From contig CANGQQ010000003.1 of NCBI GenBank assembly GCA_947456025.1, positions 1 to 40,508 on the forward strand: a stretch of DNA of 40,508 nucleotides. Direction: 5' to 3'. Numbering within the stretch: position 1 is the stretch's first letter; every line of letters starts with the position of its first letter. Under the pieces are notes generated by a model. It did not search any database. It saw nothing but the letters and a program-made list of their open reading frames with translations, and was not told the DNA's origin. This DNA is from Chitinophagaceae bacterium (GTDB taxonomy: Bacteria > Bacteroidota > Bacteroidia > Chitinophagales > Chitinophagaceae). Shown in pieces: positions 1 through 9,530 of the stretch. The position numbers were made by a program, and so were the translations under genes.

Positions 1-778
1 CGAAACTTCCTCCTCCGAATCCTCCGAAACCGCCGCCGCCGGAACTTCCTCCACCCCATCCGCTGCTGCCTCCACCTGAAGGGAACCACCAAACAGGTGG
101 TGTATCGTTCCACCTTCGGTACCCTCTCCTGCTCATCATACCGCCGCCACCTCGATGATTGATTTTAGATAAAATGAAAATGATGAGGATAAATACCAGG
201 AGCGCCACAATCAGATTCCCTCCTTTTTTCTTTTTACCTTTCTTCTGATAACCTTCGGGGGCCTTGTATTCTCCCGAAGCAGCCCGAATTAGAGCATCAG
301 TACCTCTGTCAAGACCCCGATAGATATCGTGAGCCTTGAAATTGGGAAGAATCTCAAGTTCAATAATCTGTTTGGCTGTTATATCAGGAATTGCGCCCTC
401 CAAACCATATCCTGTAGCAATCCAAATTTTACGCTTGCTTCGTTCTTTATCAATTAATACAACCAGAACAATGCCGTTGTTAAATTTGCTGCCTCCAACA
501 CCCCATTTTCGACCCAATGCCACCGCAAAATCTCCGATCTCATAGTCGCCGATATTTCCGATTGTAACAACTGCTATCTGGCTGGACGTACTATCGTCAT
601 ACGCAACCAATTTCTGCTCGAGAGCTTCCTCTTGAGCGGGAGTCAGTAAATCAATGTAATCATTGACAAGTTTGGGAGGATTGGGCCTTTCGGGAATCCA
701 CTGCTCAACTCCTTGTCCAACAGACAGGATCGATAAAAACATCAAGCAAACCGCAACAAGAAGTTGATTGAATTTCAT
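1..778 (-). CDS. TPM domain-containing (YgcG-like) membrane protein with Gly/Ser-rich C-terminal tail; C-terminus runs off the window
   Basis: Minus-strand frame from ATG at 776-778: MKFNQLLVAVCLMFLSILSVGQGVEQWIPERPNPPKLVNDYIDLLTPAQEEALEQKL...SSQIAVVTIG...KWGVGGSKFNNGIVLVL..., then a TM segment and a GGGSSGWGGGSSGGGGFGG tail. Signal peptide, TPM fold pattern and Gly-rich tail are typical of the family. Confidence 0.85.
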   Translation of the reverse strand, partial: MKFNQLLVAVCLMFLSILSVGQGVEQWIPERPNPPKLVNDYIDLLTPAQEEALEQKLVAYDDSTSSQIAVVTIGNIGDYEIGDFAVALGRKWGVGGSKFNNGIVLVVLIDKERSKRKIWIATGYGLEGAIPDITAKQIIELEILPNFKAHDIYRGLDRGTDALIRAASGEYKAPEGYQKKGKKKKGGNLIVALLVFILIIFILSKINHRGGGGMMSRRGYRRWNDTPPVWWFPSGGGSSGWGGGSSGGGGFGGFGGGSF

Positions 779-784
779 TTGTAT

Positions 785-1246
785 TTATTTCCCGAAAACA
801 ATTTCATCGGACAGTTCATTCTTATCATCCCGTTCATAGGGAAAATGCGTAATCAATGCTGCGCCTGTATCCGTTATCATTTGAATAATTCCATCCACAA
901 ATTGATGTTGTTTAAAAGCCGCCAGGATGGCCTTTATCTCCCGATTCCAAAACGAAGAACCTACTTTTTCATGAATTCCTACATCACCATAGATGGCCAT
1001 TTGTCGGTCTTTCATGGCCAGATACAGTAGAACACCGTTTCGGTTGGACGTTTGATCCATTTCTAATTCATGAAACAACTCCATGGCACGGTGAACCGGA
1101 TCCAGATAACTGCAACGGCTTTCGATGAAGATTCTTATTTCTCCGGAAGTACGTTTTTCGGCATGACGTATAGCCTCCAATATCCGTTGTTGGTCCTCCT
1201 CAGAAAACCAAGCTTTTTTTGAAAATAAAAATGAGAATACAGACAT
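785..1246 (-). CDS. TPM domain-containing protein (second, short paralogue)
   Basis: ORF with SEEDQQRILEAIRHAEKRTSGEIRIFIESRC...RNGVLLYLAMKDRQMAIYGDVGIHEKVG, a TPM domain pattern; adjacent to LemA and the other TPM gene. Confidence 0.85.
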   Translation of the reverse strand: MSVFSFLFSKKAWFSEEDQQRILEAIRHAEKRTSGEIRIFIESRCSYLDPVHRAMELFHELEMDQTSNRNGVLLYLAMKDRQMAIYGDVGIHEKVGSSFWNREIKAILAAFKQHQFVDGIIQMITDTGAALITHFPYERDDKNELSDEIVFGK

Positions 1247-1267
1247 AATCCGATGTTGGTTTCAAAA

Positions 1268-1858
1268 TCAGAATTTCACTTCAGGAGCCTTGTTGGTTCC
1301 GGGGTCTGCAGTGAATCCTTCTTTTTGTTTAAATCCAAACAATCCGGCGAGAATGTTCATTGGAAAAGACCTTACTTTAATATTGTAATCCTTCACAGCC
1401 GCATTGAAATCGTTTCGTGCCACTTTTATCCTGTTTTCAGTACCCTCCAGTTGGGTTTGCAAATTGCGGAATGCATCATTTGCACGAAGGTTCGGATAGT
1501 TTTCAGTTACCATCAACAACCGTCCCAATGCCTGAGATAATTGCCCTTGCGCTTCCTGATATTCCTTAATTTTTTCGGGAGACAAATTTTCGGGATCTAC
1601 TTTTATCTGTGTTGCCTTTGACCGTGCTTCGATCACATTTTGAAGCGTTGTTTGCTCAAAATTGGCTTCTCCTTTAACGGTGTTGACCAAATTAGGAATC
1701 AGATCGGCACGACGCTGATAATCGCTTTGCACATTGTTCCATGCATTTTTAACAACTTCATCCTGATTGACCAGCCCGTTGTATCCGTTACAACCCATAA
1801 AAACAAAAATGGCCAGTACAGCAACAATAATGATCGTAGTAAGACTTCCTGCTTTCAT
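1268..1858 (-). CDS. LemA family protein
   Basis: GCNGYNGLVNQDEVVKNAWNNVQSDYQRRADLIPNLVNTVKGEANFEQTTLQNVIEARSKA is the LemA signature. ORF opens at 1909, but MKAGSLTTIIIVAVLAIFVFMGCNG (start 1858) is the likely N-terminus. Confidence 0.93.
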   Translation of the reverse strand: MKAGSLTTIIIVAVLAIFVFMGCNGYNGLVNQDEVVKNAWNNVQSDYQRRADLIPNLVNTVKGEANFEQTTLQNVIEARSKATQIKVDPENLSPEKIKEYQEAQGQLSQALGRLLMVTENYPNLRANDAFRNLQTQLEGTENRIKVARNDFNAAVKDYNIKVRSFPMNILAGLFGFKQKEGFTADPGTNKAPEVKF

Positions 1859-1920
1859 TGTATTTGATTTATTCTTTAAATGTAAATAAAGGAATGTAAG
1901 ATTCCTCATTTATTTAACAG

Positions 1921-1950
1921 AAAAGGTGCCAGAAACGAAATTCTGACACC
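1921..1950 (-). terminator. Probable intrinsic terminator of pgk
   Basis: Minus-strand GGTGTCAGAA-TTTCG-TTTCTGGCACC followed by TTTTC; imperfect 10-bp stem just after the pgk stop. Confidence 0.65.
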
Positions 1951-1972
1951 CTGACGTATTAAAATGTGATTG

Positions 1973-3169
1973 TTACTTGATTGCGGCAATCCCCGGTAAT
2001 GTTTTTCCTTCAAAAAATTCCAGCATTGCACCGCCTCCGGTGGAAACATAACTTACTTTGTCGGCTAAATGGAACAGATTGACAGCAGCAACACTGTCTC
2101 CACCACCTACTAAACTAAACGCACCTTTTGAAGTTGCCTCCGCAACAGCCAGCGCAACAGACTTGGTTCCATTTTGAAACTTCTCCATTTCAAAAACGCC
2201 CATGGGTCCATTCCATAGGATGGTTTTACTGTTTAAAATTACGTTCCTGAAATCAACAATCGCTTGTGTTCCGATATCCAGCCCCATCCATCCTGAAGGT
2301 ATGGCAGCGCTATCGCAATTCGCAGTTTGAGCATCTGCTGCGAATTTATCGGCTATAGTACTGTCAACAGGCAAATGAATCGTTACTCCTTTTTCCTTGG
2401 CCTTTGCTAAAATATCAAGAGCCAATTGTAATCGATCTTCTTCGCAAAGTGAATTTCCGATCATTTTTCCCTGCGCTTTCCAAAACGTATAAGCCATCCC
2501 GCCTCCAATGATGACATCAGATGCGCGGTCCAATAAATTTTCAATAATCAGAATCTTATCGCTCACTTTTGCACCTCCGATGATTGCAGTGAATGGCCTT
2601 TGTGCGCTCAATAATACCTTTTCTCCGGCAGCCACTTCACCCTCCATCAATAAGCCGAACATACGGTTCTCACTCGAGAAATATTGAGCAATCACAGCCG
2701 TTGAAGCATGTGCCCGGTGCGCAGTTCCAAATGCATCATTTACATACACATCACCCAATTGGGAGAGCTTCTCGGCAAAGGCAGGATCCCCTTTTTCTTC
2801 TTCTTTGTAAAACCGAAGGTTCTCAAGCAACAAAACCTCACCAGCCTTTAAACCAGCCGCTTTCTGAACGGCCTGTTCTCCAATGCAATCATCGGCAAAC
2901 AAAACGTTTACACCACCCAACAAAGTCATCAGATGCTTGATTAAATGTTTTAATGAAGATTTCTCCTCGGGACCTTCTTTGGGGCGCCCCAAATGACTCA
3001 TTAAGATAACACTTCCGCCATCATTCAAAATTTTCTTGATTGTTGGCACAGCAGCTTTCATACGTGAATCATCCGTAATTTCTCTGGATGCTTTATCGAG
3101 CGGAACGTTGAAATCTACACGTATCAGCGCTTTTTTGTCTTTAAAATTGAAATTCGAAAACGTACTCAT
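1973..3169 (-). CDS. pgk: Phosphoglycerate kinase
   Basis: [67 protein letters not shown] and GGGDSVAAV motifs. Confidence 0.98.
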   Translation of the reverse strand: MSTFSNFNFKDKKALIRVDFNVPLDKASREITDDSRMKAAVPTIKKILNDGGSVILMSHLGRPKEGPEEKSSLKHLIKHLMTLLGGVNVLFADDCIGEQAVQKAAGLKAGEVLLLENLRFYKEEEKGDPAFAEKLSQLGDVYVNDAFGTAHRAHASTAVIAQYFSSENRMFGLLMEGEVAAGEKVLLSAQRPFTAIIGGAKVSDKILIIENLLDRASDVIIGGGMAYTFWKAQGKMIGNSLCEEDRLQLALDILAKAKEKGVTIHLPVDSTIADKFAADAQTANCDSAAIPSGWMGLDIGTQAIVDFRNVILNSKTILWNGPMGVFEMEKFQNGTKSVALAVAEATSKGAFSLVGGGDSVAAVNLFHLADKVSYVSTGGGAMLEFFEGKTLPGIAAIK

Positions 3170-3187
3170 AACTCAGTAGTTATTTGA

Positions 3188-4294
3188 TTAATTAAATTTG
3201 ATATCAAAATCCAGATCGATTGGTTGCATATCCACGACATGGCATTTTTTACAAAATTCGGGGGTTTCGTTGTTGAACCACATTTTGCGAAACTGTTGGT
3301 ATTCGTTGCTGTTGAGGCATTGCATCAAAGAAGTTTCAAATACGTTTCCAAAATGCAATTCTTTTGGAAAAGGCTTTGCGCAACAGGGTGTCATATATCC
3401 ATCCCAACTGATGTAAAAATGATTCCAGGGCAGATGGCATTTACGAAATTCATTTTTTGTTTTTACATCCCATACCGTCAACTCAACATCTCCTAATTGT
3501 ATAGAACGTTCATGAGCCTGTTTCAATTCTTGCTTAAAGGAATCGGAATAAAACAATTCATAATACGCTATAGTTTCTGTTGATATACTTCCCACATTTA
3601 CGGGTGTAATATTGACAAAATCAACCCCAAAATCGGATGCGAGCTGAACAACATCTTTCATTTGGGTATAATTTTCTTTGACGGCAACAAAATTGAACAT
3701 GACCGGAACCTGATGCTTCTTGCACACATCAATCAATTGTTTTGCAGTTTGAAAGAAAAACGAATAGTCACTTTTCAAACGCACCTGCTCGTAGTTCTTC
3801 CCGATGCCATCTATCGAAATCTGGACGGTATTAAGATAAGGAGCGATTCGTTCCAGGTATTGTTCAGAACCGGGGACATGTGCATTGGTTGAGATAAAGG
3901 TTTGAATGCCCTTGTTTTTACTTTTAATGTACTTTAGTATTTCTTCCAGCTTTTTAAACAAAAGGGTTTCGCCTAAACCGGTAAGTCCAATTGAATCAAC
4001 ATAGGGAGCTACTTCATCCACTACTTTCTTCATCTGATTCAGGTCTATGGTACCCTTATCCATTTGCTGACCAAAAGCATATTCGCGCGGACAGGTGATA
4101 CAAGCTAAATTACAATGATTGGTTACCTCCAACATGATGGAAGAAGGGTATGCAACTTTTGTACTATTGGTAGATTGCAAATAAAAAGCATGCAACTTGT
4201 TCCATACATACCGAAAGAAGTTGATGCCACCCGGTAAATGTTGAATCCGTTGAATGATTTTTCGAAGTCTTCTTTTGTTCAGCTTGTAAGACAT
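3188..4294 (-). CDS. Radical SAM protein with SPASM-type C-terminal cluster domain
   Basis: CNLACITC (Cx3Cx2C) radical SAM motif, GLGETLLF, and a C-terminal CHLPWNHFYISWDGYMTPCC...CKKC cysteine set typical of SPASM. Confidence 0.92.
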   Translation of the reverse strand: MSYKLNKRRLRKIIQRIQHLPGGINFFRYVWNKLHAFYLQSTNSTKVAYPSSIMLEVTNHCNLACITCPREYAFGQQMDKGTIDLNQMKKVVDEVAPYVDSIGLTGLGETLLFKKLEEILKYIKSKNKGIQTFISTNAHVPGSEQYLERIAPYLNTVQISIDGIGKNYEQVRLKSDYSFFFQTAKQLIDVCKKHQVPVMFNFVAVKENYTQMKDVVQLASDFGVDFVNITPVNVGSISTETIAYYELFYSDSFKQELKQAHERSIQLGDVELTVWDVKTKNEFRKCHLPWNHFYISWDGYMTPCCAKPFPKELHFGNVFETSLMQCLNSNEYQQFRKMWFNNETPEFCKKCHVVDMQPIDLDFDIKFN

Positions 4295-4308
4295 GAAATG
4301 TAAAAGTA

Positions 4309-4316
4309 CAAAAGTA
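4309..4316 (-). promoter_or_regulatory. Bacteroidota -7 box (TACTTTTG) for the radical SAM gene
   Basis: Exact match to TAnnTTTG on the minus strand, 14 nt before the ATG at 4294; no clear -33 box. Confidence 0.5.
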
Positions 4317-4343
4317 AAAAGTCTGTCGGATGACAGACTTTTT
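4316..4343 (-). terminator. Intrinsic terminator of gapA, symmetric and potentially bidirectional
   Basis: AAAAAGTCTGTC-GGAT-GACAGACTTTTT, a perfect 12-bp stem with flanking A/T tracts, directly after gapA. Confidence 0.85.
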
Positions 4344-4356
4344 GAATTTCCTTTGA

Positions 4357-5367
4357 TTATTTGATCAGTTTTGCGAAGTAGTGCAGTGTACGAACCAGCT
4401 GACTTACGTAGCTCATTTCGTTATCATACCAACTAACCGTACGAACCAGTTGTGTATCGCCTACATTCTGAACTCTTGTTTGAGTTGCATCAAAAAGAGA
4501 GCCATAAGAAGAACCAATAATATCACTGCTTACAATTTCATCTTCGGTGTAACCGTAACTTTCATTAGCAGCCGCTTTCATTGCAGTGTTGATTTCATCA
4601 ACAGTTGTTTTCTTTGCAAGGATCACAGTTAATTCAGTCAAAGAGCCCGTAAGCGTGGGAACACGTTGTGCGCTTCCATCTAATTTCCCTTTCAAGCTTG
4701 GCAGCACCAATCCAATTGCCTTGGCAGCGCCGGTGCTGTTGGGAACGATATTTTGAGCAGCGGCACGTGCTCTGCGCAAGTCACCTTTGGCATGTGGCGC
4801 ATCCTGTGTGTTTTGGTCGTTTGTATAGGCATGAACCGTTGTCATCATACCATTCAAAATACCATATTTTTCTTCCAATACCTGTGCCATTGGAGCCAGA
4901 CAGTTGGTTGTACATGAAGCACAGCTAATAACCGTTTCGCTGCCATCTAAAATGCTATGATTCACATTAAACACAATGGTTTTGAGATCACCTGTAGCCG
5001 GAGCACTGATTACTACTTTTTTAGCCCCTGCAGCAAGATGCGCTTCTGCTTTTGTTTTATCGGCAAAAAATCCTGTACATTCCAATACAACATCCACGCC
5101 ATGGTTTCCCCAAGGTATTTGTGCAGGATCCTTTTGAGCATAGATCTTAACTTCTTCACCATTAACAACAATAGAGTTTTCGGTTGCTTTCACTTCTGCG
5201 TCAAAACGTCCCTGTGCAGTATCGTATTTCAGAAGATGTGCCAATGCCTGTGGTGATGTTAAGTCGTTAATCGCGACCACATCAATGCCTTCCATTTTAT
5301 AAATCTGGCGGTAAACAAGGCGACCAATTCTTCCAAATCCGTTAATCGCAACTTTAACTGTACTCAT
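4357..5367 (-). CDS. gapA: Glyceraldehyde-3-phosphate dehydrogenase, type I
   Basis: [16 protein letters not shown], catalytic [48 protein letters not shown]. Confidence 0.98.
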   Translation of the reverse strand: MSTVKVAINGFGRIGRLVYRQIYKMEGIDVVAINDLTSPQALAHLLKYDTAQGRFDAEVKATENSIVVNGEEVKIYAQKDPAQIPWGNHGVDVVLECTGFFADKTKAEAHLAAGAKKVVISAPATGDLKTIVFNVNHSILDGSETVISCASCTTNCLAPMAQVLEEKYGILNGMMTTVHAYTNDQNTQDAPHAKGDLRRARAAAQNIVPNSTGAAKAIGLVLPSLKGKLDGSAQRVPTLTGSLTELTVILAKKTTVDEINTAMKAAANESYGYTEDEIVSSDIIGSSYGSLFDATQTRVQNVGDTQLVRTVSWYDNEMSYVSQLVRTLHYFAKLIK

Positions 5368-5409
5368 GATGATTTAAAATTTAAAATTTGAAATTTGAAA
5401 TTTGCGGTG

Positions 5410-5417
5410 CGAAGGTA
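5410..5417 (-). promoter_or_regulatory. Putative -7 box (TACCTTCG) of gapA
   Basis: 7/8 match to TAnnTTTG on the minus strand, 42 nt upstream of the gapA ATG. Confidence 0.4.
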
Positions 5418-5580
5418 ATAAAAAAGCACATGTTTCTTGAGAAAAGAAAGAAAGGCCAATCGACCTTTTTCACTGAAGGAAACAACAATAACAATCAAGC
5501 ATTTGCGAACTATTGTTCATATGTACGCAGTTCAAACAATGAATCCCTAAAACGATTGTCTGTTTAAAAAAGTAAAATTG

Positions 5581-5612
5581 TTTGGCAGAAATAACAACGG
5601 CACTTATCTTTG
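5581..5612 (+). promoter_or_regulatory. Promoter of tRNA-Glu (TTTG-N20-TATCTTTG)
   Basis: -33-like TTTG at 5581-5584 and perfect -7 box TATCTTTG at 5605-5612, 17 nt before the tRNA. Confidence 0.7.
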
Positions 5613-5629
5613 CACTCCCAAAAACAAAT

Positions 5630-5701
5630 GCCGCGTTGGTCAAGGGGTTAAGACGCCTCCCTTTCACGGAGGAATCACGGGTTCGAATCCCGTACGTGGT
5701 A
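5630..5701 (+). tRNA. tRNA-Glu (anticodon TTC)
   Basis: Acceptor GCCGCGT/ACGTGGT, anticodon arm CCTCC-CTTTCAC-GGAGG, T arm ACGGG-TTCGAAT-CCCGT; cloverleaf is complete, CCA not encoded. Confidence 0.95.
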
Positions 5702-5706
5702 CAAAG

Positions 5707-5730
5707 CCTTCCAAATCCGGAAGGTTTTTT
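5707..5730 (+). terminator. Intrinsic terminator downstream of tRNA-Glu
   Basis: CCTTCC-AAATCC-GGAAGG followed by TTTTTTT. Confidence 0.8.
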
Positions 5731-6081
5731 TATTACCTCGAGAAACACGAACCGCCCCCCATCTTCCCCTTTTATCCGGCGTGAATGGAACGAAAAAATC
5801 GCTAACAAGACCAGCTGATTTCCAATTTTATCGCTTTACCAGACTAAGGGTCGTATAATTTCCAGTCGCTTTTTAGTGTAAAACTCAAACAACGAGACGT
5901 GTAAATCACACATTTTTTGGATCCTAAACACTGATTTTAAAAAATTATTGCCGAATTACTCAGACAAACAAACTACACAACTAAATGATTTAGTGCATTT
6001 TATAACGAATCGCCTTCGACTATCGTAAAAAAACATCTTTCGAATCGTAGATTTACTATTGCGCAAGTGTAAATACGAGCG

Positions 6082-6089
6082 CATCTTTG
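6082..6089 (+). promoter_or_regulatory. Putative -7 box (CATCTTTG) upstream of the T9SS cargo gene
   Basis: 7/8 match to TAnnTTTG with a TTG at 6059-6061 about 20 nt upstream. Confidence 0.45.
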
Positions 6090-6176
6090 CACCATAAGTG
6101 TTTATCCTTATTTGAAATAATGGTTACGCACTTACACCCTAAGAGTTCTAATTACCGTACCTAAAAAGAAAACAAC

Positions 6177-7451
6177 ATGTACCAACTGTACCCATCTGCC
6201 TCTGATTTTTTTTCCGGAACATTTCGCAAATCATTTTTTCTCATTGCTTTTTGCTTTTTGCTGATGAGCACTCATGCGCAATTGACTTTCCAAAATCCGG
6301 TTTTAGAACCAGGAAAACCAATTCTTACTATAGGCTCCGTCTATCGCTTTTCGAATGTTACAGCAGGTGTTGATGCATTAGTACGTATCGACAGTCTTGT
6401 CAACGGTGCACAAGTTCAGAATATAGATCAAACAGGATTTGGCTATGATCATGCATTTCAACCTTACATTAAAATTGGCACAAGTACAAGATCATCATTT
6501 CAATCTTATGCGGTTTTCAATATTCAGTTTGTAGCGAATGGCACAAACAATGCCGTTACAATGCAATCGGCTACTGCAACAAATATTGACCTGGACGGGA
6601 ATACAGACTTTAAAGAATTGTGCGAAATTAATATGAATGGTGGTACCGCTACTTATGTTTCCAACACGCCACAAATTTCAGTCACAGCGTCAAATGGTAA
6701 GTTTTTAGGGCAAAATACAAATGGTGTTGAATACAATGGTATCGACACAAGCGCCCGTGCGGTGATGTTCAAAGTAACGCAAACAAATATCAGCAGTTTT
6801 AAAGTTCGTTTTGGAGTAACAGCAAGAAAAAACACACAACCGATTCGTCAATTCAGCTTGTACATGAGAGATTTCCAATTCTCTAATGCAGCAGTCATCC
6901 TGCCTGTAAACTTGCTAAATTTTAATGCAACACTCAGCAATAACACAGCTATGTTGAATTGGTCTGCATCTGACATGAAAGATTTCAGCTACTTCGCCTT
7001 GGAAAAAAGCAATGACGGGAAAAAATTCAGCGAAGCTGCAGTGTTTTTCACAAACAACACGGAAGAAGAATTTCAGTTCAAAGACAAACGGCACACGAAT
7101 ACATCAGAATACGTGTTCTATCGTTTAAAAATGATTGATAAAGATGGCAATTTCACCTATTCTTCAACAAAGATGATACGGATCTTCACTACCGAAAAAA
7201 ACATCACAGTCAGAAGTTTTCCTAATCCTGTTATGAATCAATTGAATGTAGCGATCCCGCAAGAATGGCAAAATGCTAAGGTATCATTTGAAATTTACAA
7301 TCAACAAGGATTGAGGGTAATACAAGTAAACAACTCAAAAACCAGTCAAATACAGGAAATCAATGTCCAACAAATGGGATCCGGTATCTATATTTTAAAA
7401 GTAAGCAACGGAAAAGAATCGATCGCCACTCAAATTGTTAAATTGAAATAA
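6177..7451 (+). CDS. Secreted protein with C-terminal T9SS type A sorting domain
   Basis: N-terminal hydrophobic signal ending ...STHAQ; C-terminal VRSFPNPVMNQLNVAIP...VSFEIYNQQGLRVIQV...INVQQMGSGIYILKVSNGKESIATQIVKLK is a canonical type A sorting domain. Confidence 0.9.
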   Translation: MYQLYPSASDFFSGTFRKSFFLIAFCFLLMSTHAQLTFQNPVLEPGKPILTIGSVYRFSNVTAGVDALVRIDSLVNGAQVQNIDQTGFGYDHAFQPYIKIGTSTRSSFQSYAVFNIQFVANGTNNAVTMQSATATNIDLDGNTDFKELCEINMNGGTATYVSNTPQISVTASNGKFLGQNTNGVEYNGIDTSARAVMFKVTQTNISSFKVRFGVTARKNTQPIRQFSLYMRDFQFSNAAVILPVNLLNFNATLSNNTAMLNWSASDMKDFSYFALEKSNDGKKFSEAAVFFTNNTEEEFQFKDKRHTNTSEYVFYRLKMIDKDGNFTYSSTKMIRIFTTEKNITVRSFPNPVMNQLNVAIPQEWQNAKVSFEIYNQQGLRVIQVNNSKTSQIQEINVQQMGSGIYILKVSNGKESIATQIVKLK

Positions 7452-7496
7452 TAAACAGATCTATAGATTCAAATGTAAATAACCTGACAAAATCTA

Positions 7497-7530
7497 AAGG
7501 CTGCTCCGGATAGATGAGCAGCCTTTTTCA
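7497..7530 (+). terminator. Intrinsic terminator after the T9SS cargo gene
   Basis: AAGGCTGCTC-CGGATAGAT-GAGCAGCCTTTTT. Confidence 0.8.
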
Positions 7531-7612
7531 TTTTCTTACAAACGAAATCGAATTCGGGATGGTTCGGTTTTCAATTTAGTGCTTTTAACTCTACCATGAA
7601 TATCTGGTCAAC

Positions 7613-9013
7613 TTAAATCCCAATTTCAAAATGCCGTTCCGGAATGATGATTTCAGTAAACCCTTTCCTGCTCAATCGCTGCTGAAACGCTTTTTGAACC
7701 TCGTACTCACCATGTACTAAAAACAATTTCTGAATACTTCGTGGATCCTGACAAGCAAGCCACTGACACATATCTTCATAATCACCATGAGCACTCATAC
7801 TTCGAATTTGTCCGATTTCTGCATGCACTTCCCGTTCTGTCCCGAAGATCTTGACTTCCTTTTTCCCAGACAGAAGACGCGCACCCAAAGAATGGGGCTC
7901 ACAATAACCGGTCAGCAAAATCGTATTGCGGCTATTCTCAATATTGTTGTTAATGTGATGCTTGACTCTACCCGCATCGGCCATACCGCTCGCACTGATG
8001 ATTACATAGGGACCGCTTCGAAAATTCAGCATCTTTGATTCTTCTACCGACTTAATAAACTTCAACCCTTTGAAGCTGAAAGGATCGTTATCTGACTTTA
8101 ATACTTTCTGTATTCGGCTGTTGAAGTATTGCGGATAATTTTTAACGATCTGCGTTGCTTCGGTACTTAAAGGACTGTCAACATAATAATCTAAGTCTGG
8201 TAATCGCCGCTCCAATTCCAGTTGATTCAAATCATAAAGGATCTCTTGTGTTCGTCCAACACTGAACGCAGGTATGATGAGTTTCCCTTTCTTTTGCAAA
8301 CACGCCTTTTCAATCCATGCAAGCAATTGATCGGGCGTTGAGGAGGTATTATCATGCAAGCTGTTTCCATAGGTAGATTCCATGATGATGATATCTGCCT
8401 GAGGGAATTCCCCGGGAGATTTCAAAATGACATCTCGGTACCGCCCGATATCACCGGAAAATGTGATCCGCTTTGTTTTATTGCCATCTGTAACTTTTAA
8501 ATGGACACACGCACTTCCGATAATATGTCCCGCATCCGTAAATAAAAACTCAAGTCCGTCGTCAATCTTAAACCACTCCCCATAATTGACTTTCACGAAT
8601 GCGGGAATAGCTTGTTTTGCATCCTCTACCGTATACAAGGGGCTTAAATACGGCAATCCATGCATGGCACGTTGCTTGTTGTCGTATTTCACCTCGTCTT
8701 CCTGGATCACGGCGCTGTCTTCCAGCAATACCGTAGTCAATTCCTGTGTCGCCGGTGTACAATAGATTTTACCCTTATACCCGTCTTTAATCAGTTTCGG
8801 AATCAAACCGCTATGATCGATGTGTGCATGACTTAAGATCATGTAATCGATTTGCCCGGGATCAAAACCCCATTCCCGATTAAAAGAATCCGTATCCTTT
8901 CCCATGCCCTGAAACAAACCACAATCCAAAAGCAATTTTTTCCCTCCGGGTAATGTCAACAGATGTTTGCTGCCGGTTACTGTTCTAGCTGCGCCATGAA
9001 ACGATATTTTCAT
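7613..9013 (-). CDS. MBL-fold/beta-CASP hydrolase with RNA-metabolising (Zn-dependent RNase) domain
   Basis: FHGAARTVTGSKHLL, SHAHIDHSGLIPKL (HxHxDH), FSGDIGR, IIMESTYGNSLH, SASGMADAGRVKHH, FLVHGE. Confidence 0.95.
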   Translation of the reverse strand: MKISFHGAARTVTGSKHLLTLPGGKKLLLDCGLFQGMGKDTDSFNREWGFDPGQIDYMILSHAHIDHSGLIPKLIKDGYKGKIYCTPATQELTTVLLEDSAVIQEDEVKYDNKQRAMHGLPYLSPLYTVEDAKQAIPAFVKVNYGEWFKIDDGLEFLFTDAGHIIGSACVHLKVTDGNKTKRITFSGDIGRYRDVILKSPGEFPQADIIIMESTYGNSLHDNTSSTPDQLLAWIEKACLQKKGKLIIPAFSVGRTQEILYDLNQLELERRLPDLDYYVDSPLSTEATQIVKNYPQYFNSRIQKVLKSDNDPFSFKGLKFIKSVEESKMLNFRSGPYVIISASGMADAGRVKHHINNNIENSRNTILLTGYCEPHSLGARLLSGKKEVKIFGTEREVHAEIGQIRSMSAHGDYEDMCQWLACQDPRSIQKLFLVHGEYEVQKAFQQRLSRKGFTEIIIPERHFEIGI

Positions 9014-9040
9014 AAGTTATACTTTTAAAAATTCTGAATG

Positions 9041-9526
9041 TTATTTTTTTGCCTTGAAGGACCAGGTAATCATAAATTCTGCGATTAAGTCCCCATGCGA
9101 ATCCGTTCCGGTTGCTTTCGAAATAAAAGTCCGTGACAACCCATCATGGATACATGATTCCACTATGTGTTCTAATTCCTTTCCATTTTCGCAAGTAAAG
9201 ACAGTCCGGCCTTTTGCCTTTTTATAAAACTCTGCTTCCATCTTCACGACCAACATGCTAACGGATGGCTTACGGTGATAAACCTGTAACATGGCCAAAA
9301 GTCCGCTACTCAACTCGGCAGCCATTGCCAAACAGGCAAAATATGTAGAACGAAATGGATTTTTTGAAAACCAATTGTAATGGACCGAAACACTCGCTTT
9401 ATTTGAATCAAGTTCCATTACACGCACACCGGAGAAGTAGGCCGCCGGTAATTTGAGAAGGAGAAACATGCTGCCTTTAAAAGGATGAAGTATGCGTTCT
9501 TTAAATTGTAAGGCATGCTGATTCAT
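9041..9526 (-). CDS. DUF4442/PaaI-thioesterase-like hot-dog fold protein
   Basis: KLPAAYFSGVRVMELDSNKASVSVHYNWFSKNPFRSTYFACLAMAAELSSGLLAM resembles DUF4442 proteins. Confidence 0.75.
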   Translation of the reverse strand: MNQHALQFKERILHPFKGSMFLLLKLPAAYFSGVRVMELDSNKASVSVHYNWFSKNPFRSTYFACLAMAAELSSGLLAMLQVYHRKPSVSMLVVKMEAEFYKKAKGRTVFTCENGKELEHIVESCIHDGLSRTFISKATGTDSHGDLIAEFMITWSFKAKK

Positions 9527-9530
9527 GACT

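Noticed and set aside
1-778. Gly/Ser-rich repeat-like DNA at the window start
   Set aside because: It is the coding Gly-rich tail of a TPM/YgcG-type protein, not a separate repeat element.
3188-4294. Radical SAM/SPASM enzyme as a RiPP maturase cluster
   Set aside because: No precursor peptide, transporter or peptidase neighbours; only the unusual location is reported.
5470-5808. Minus-strand 112-aa ORF and plus-strand 68/78-aa ORFs overlapping the tRNA
   Set aside because: They run through tRNA-Glu and its terminator; the RNA gene explains the sequence.
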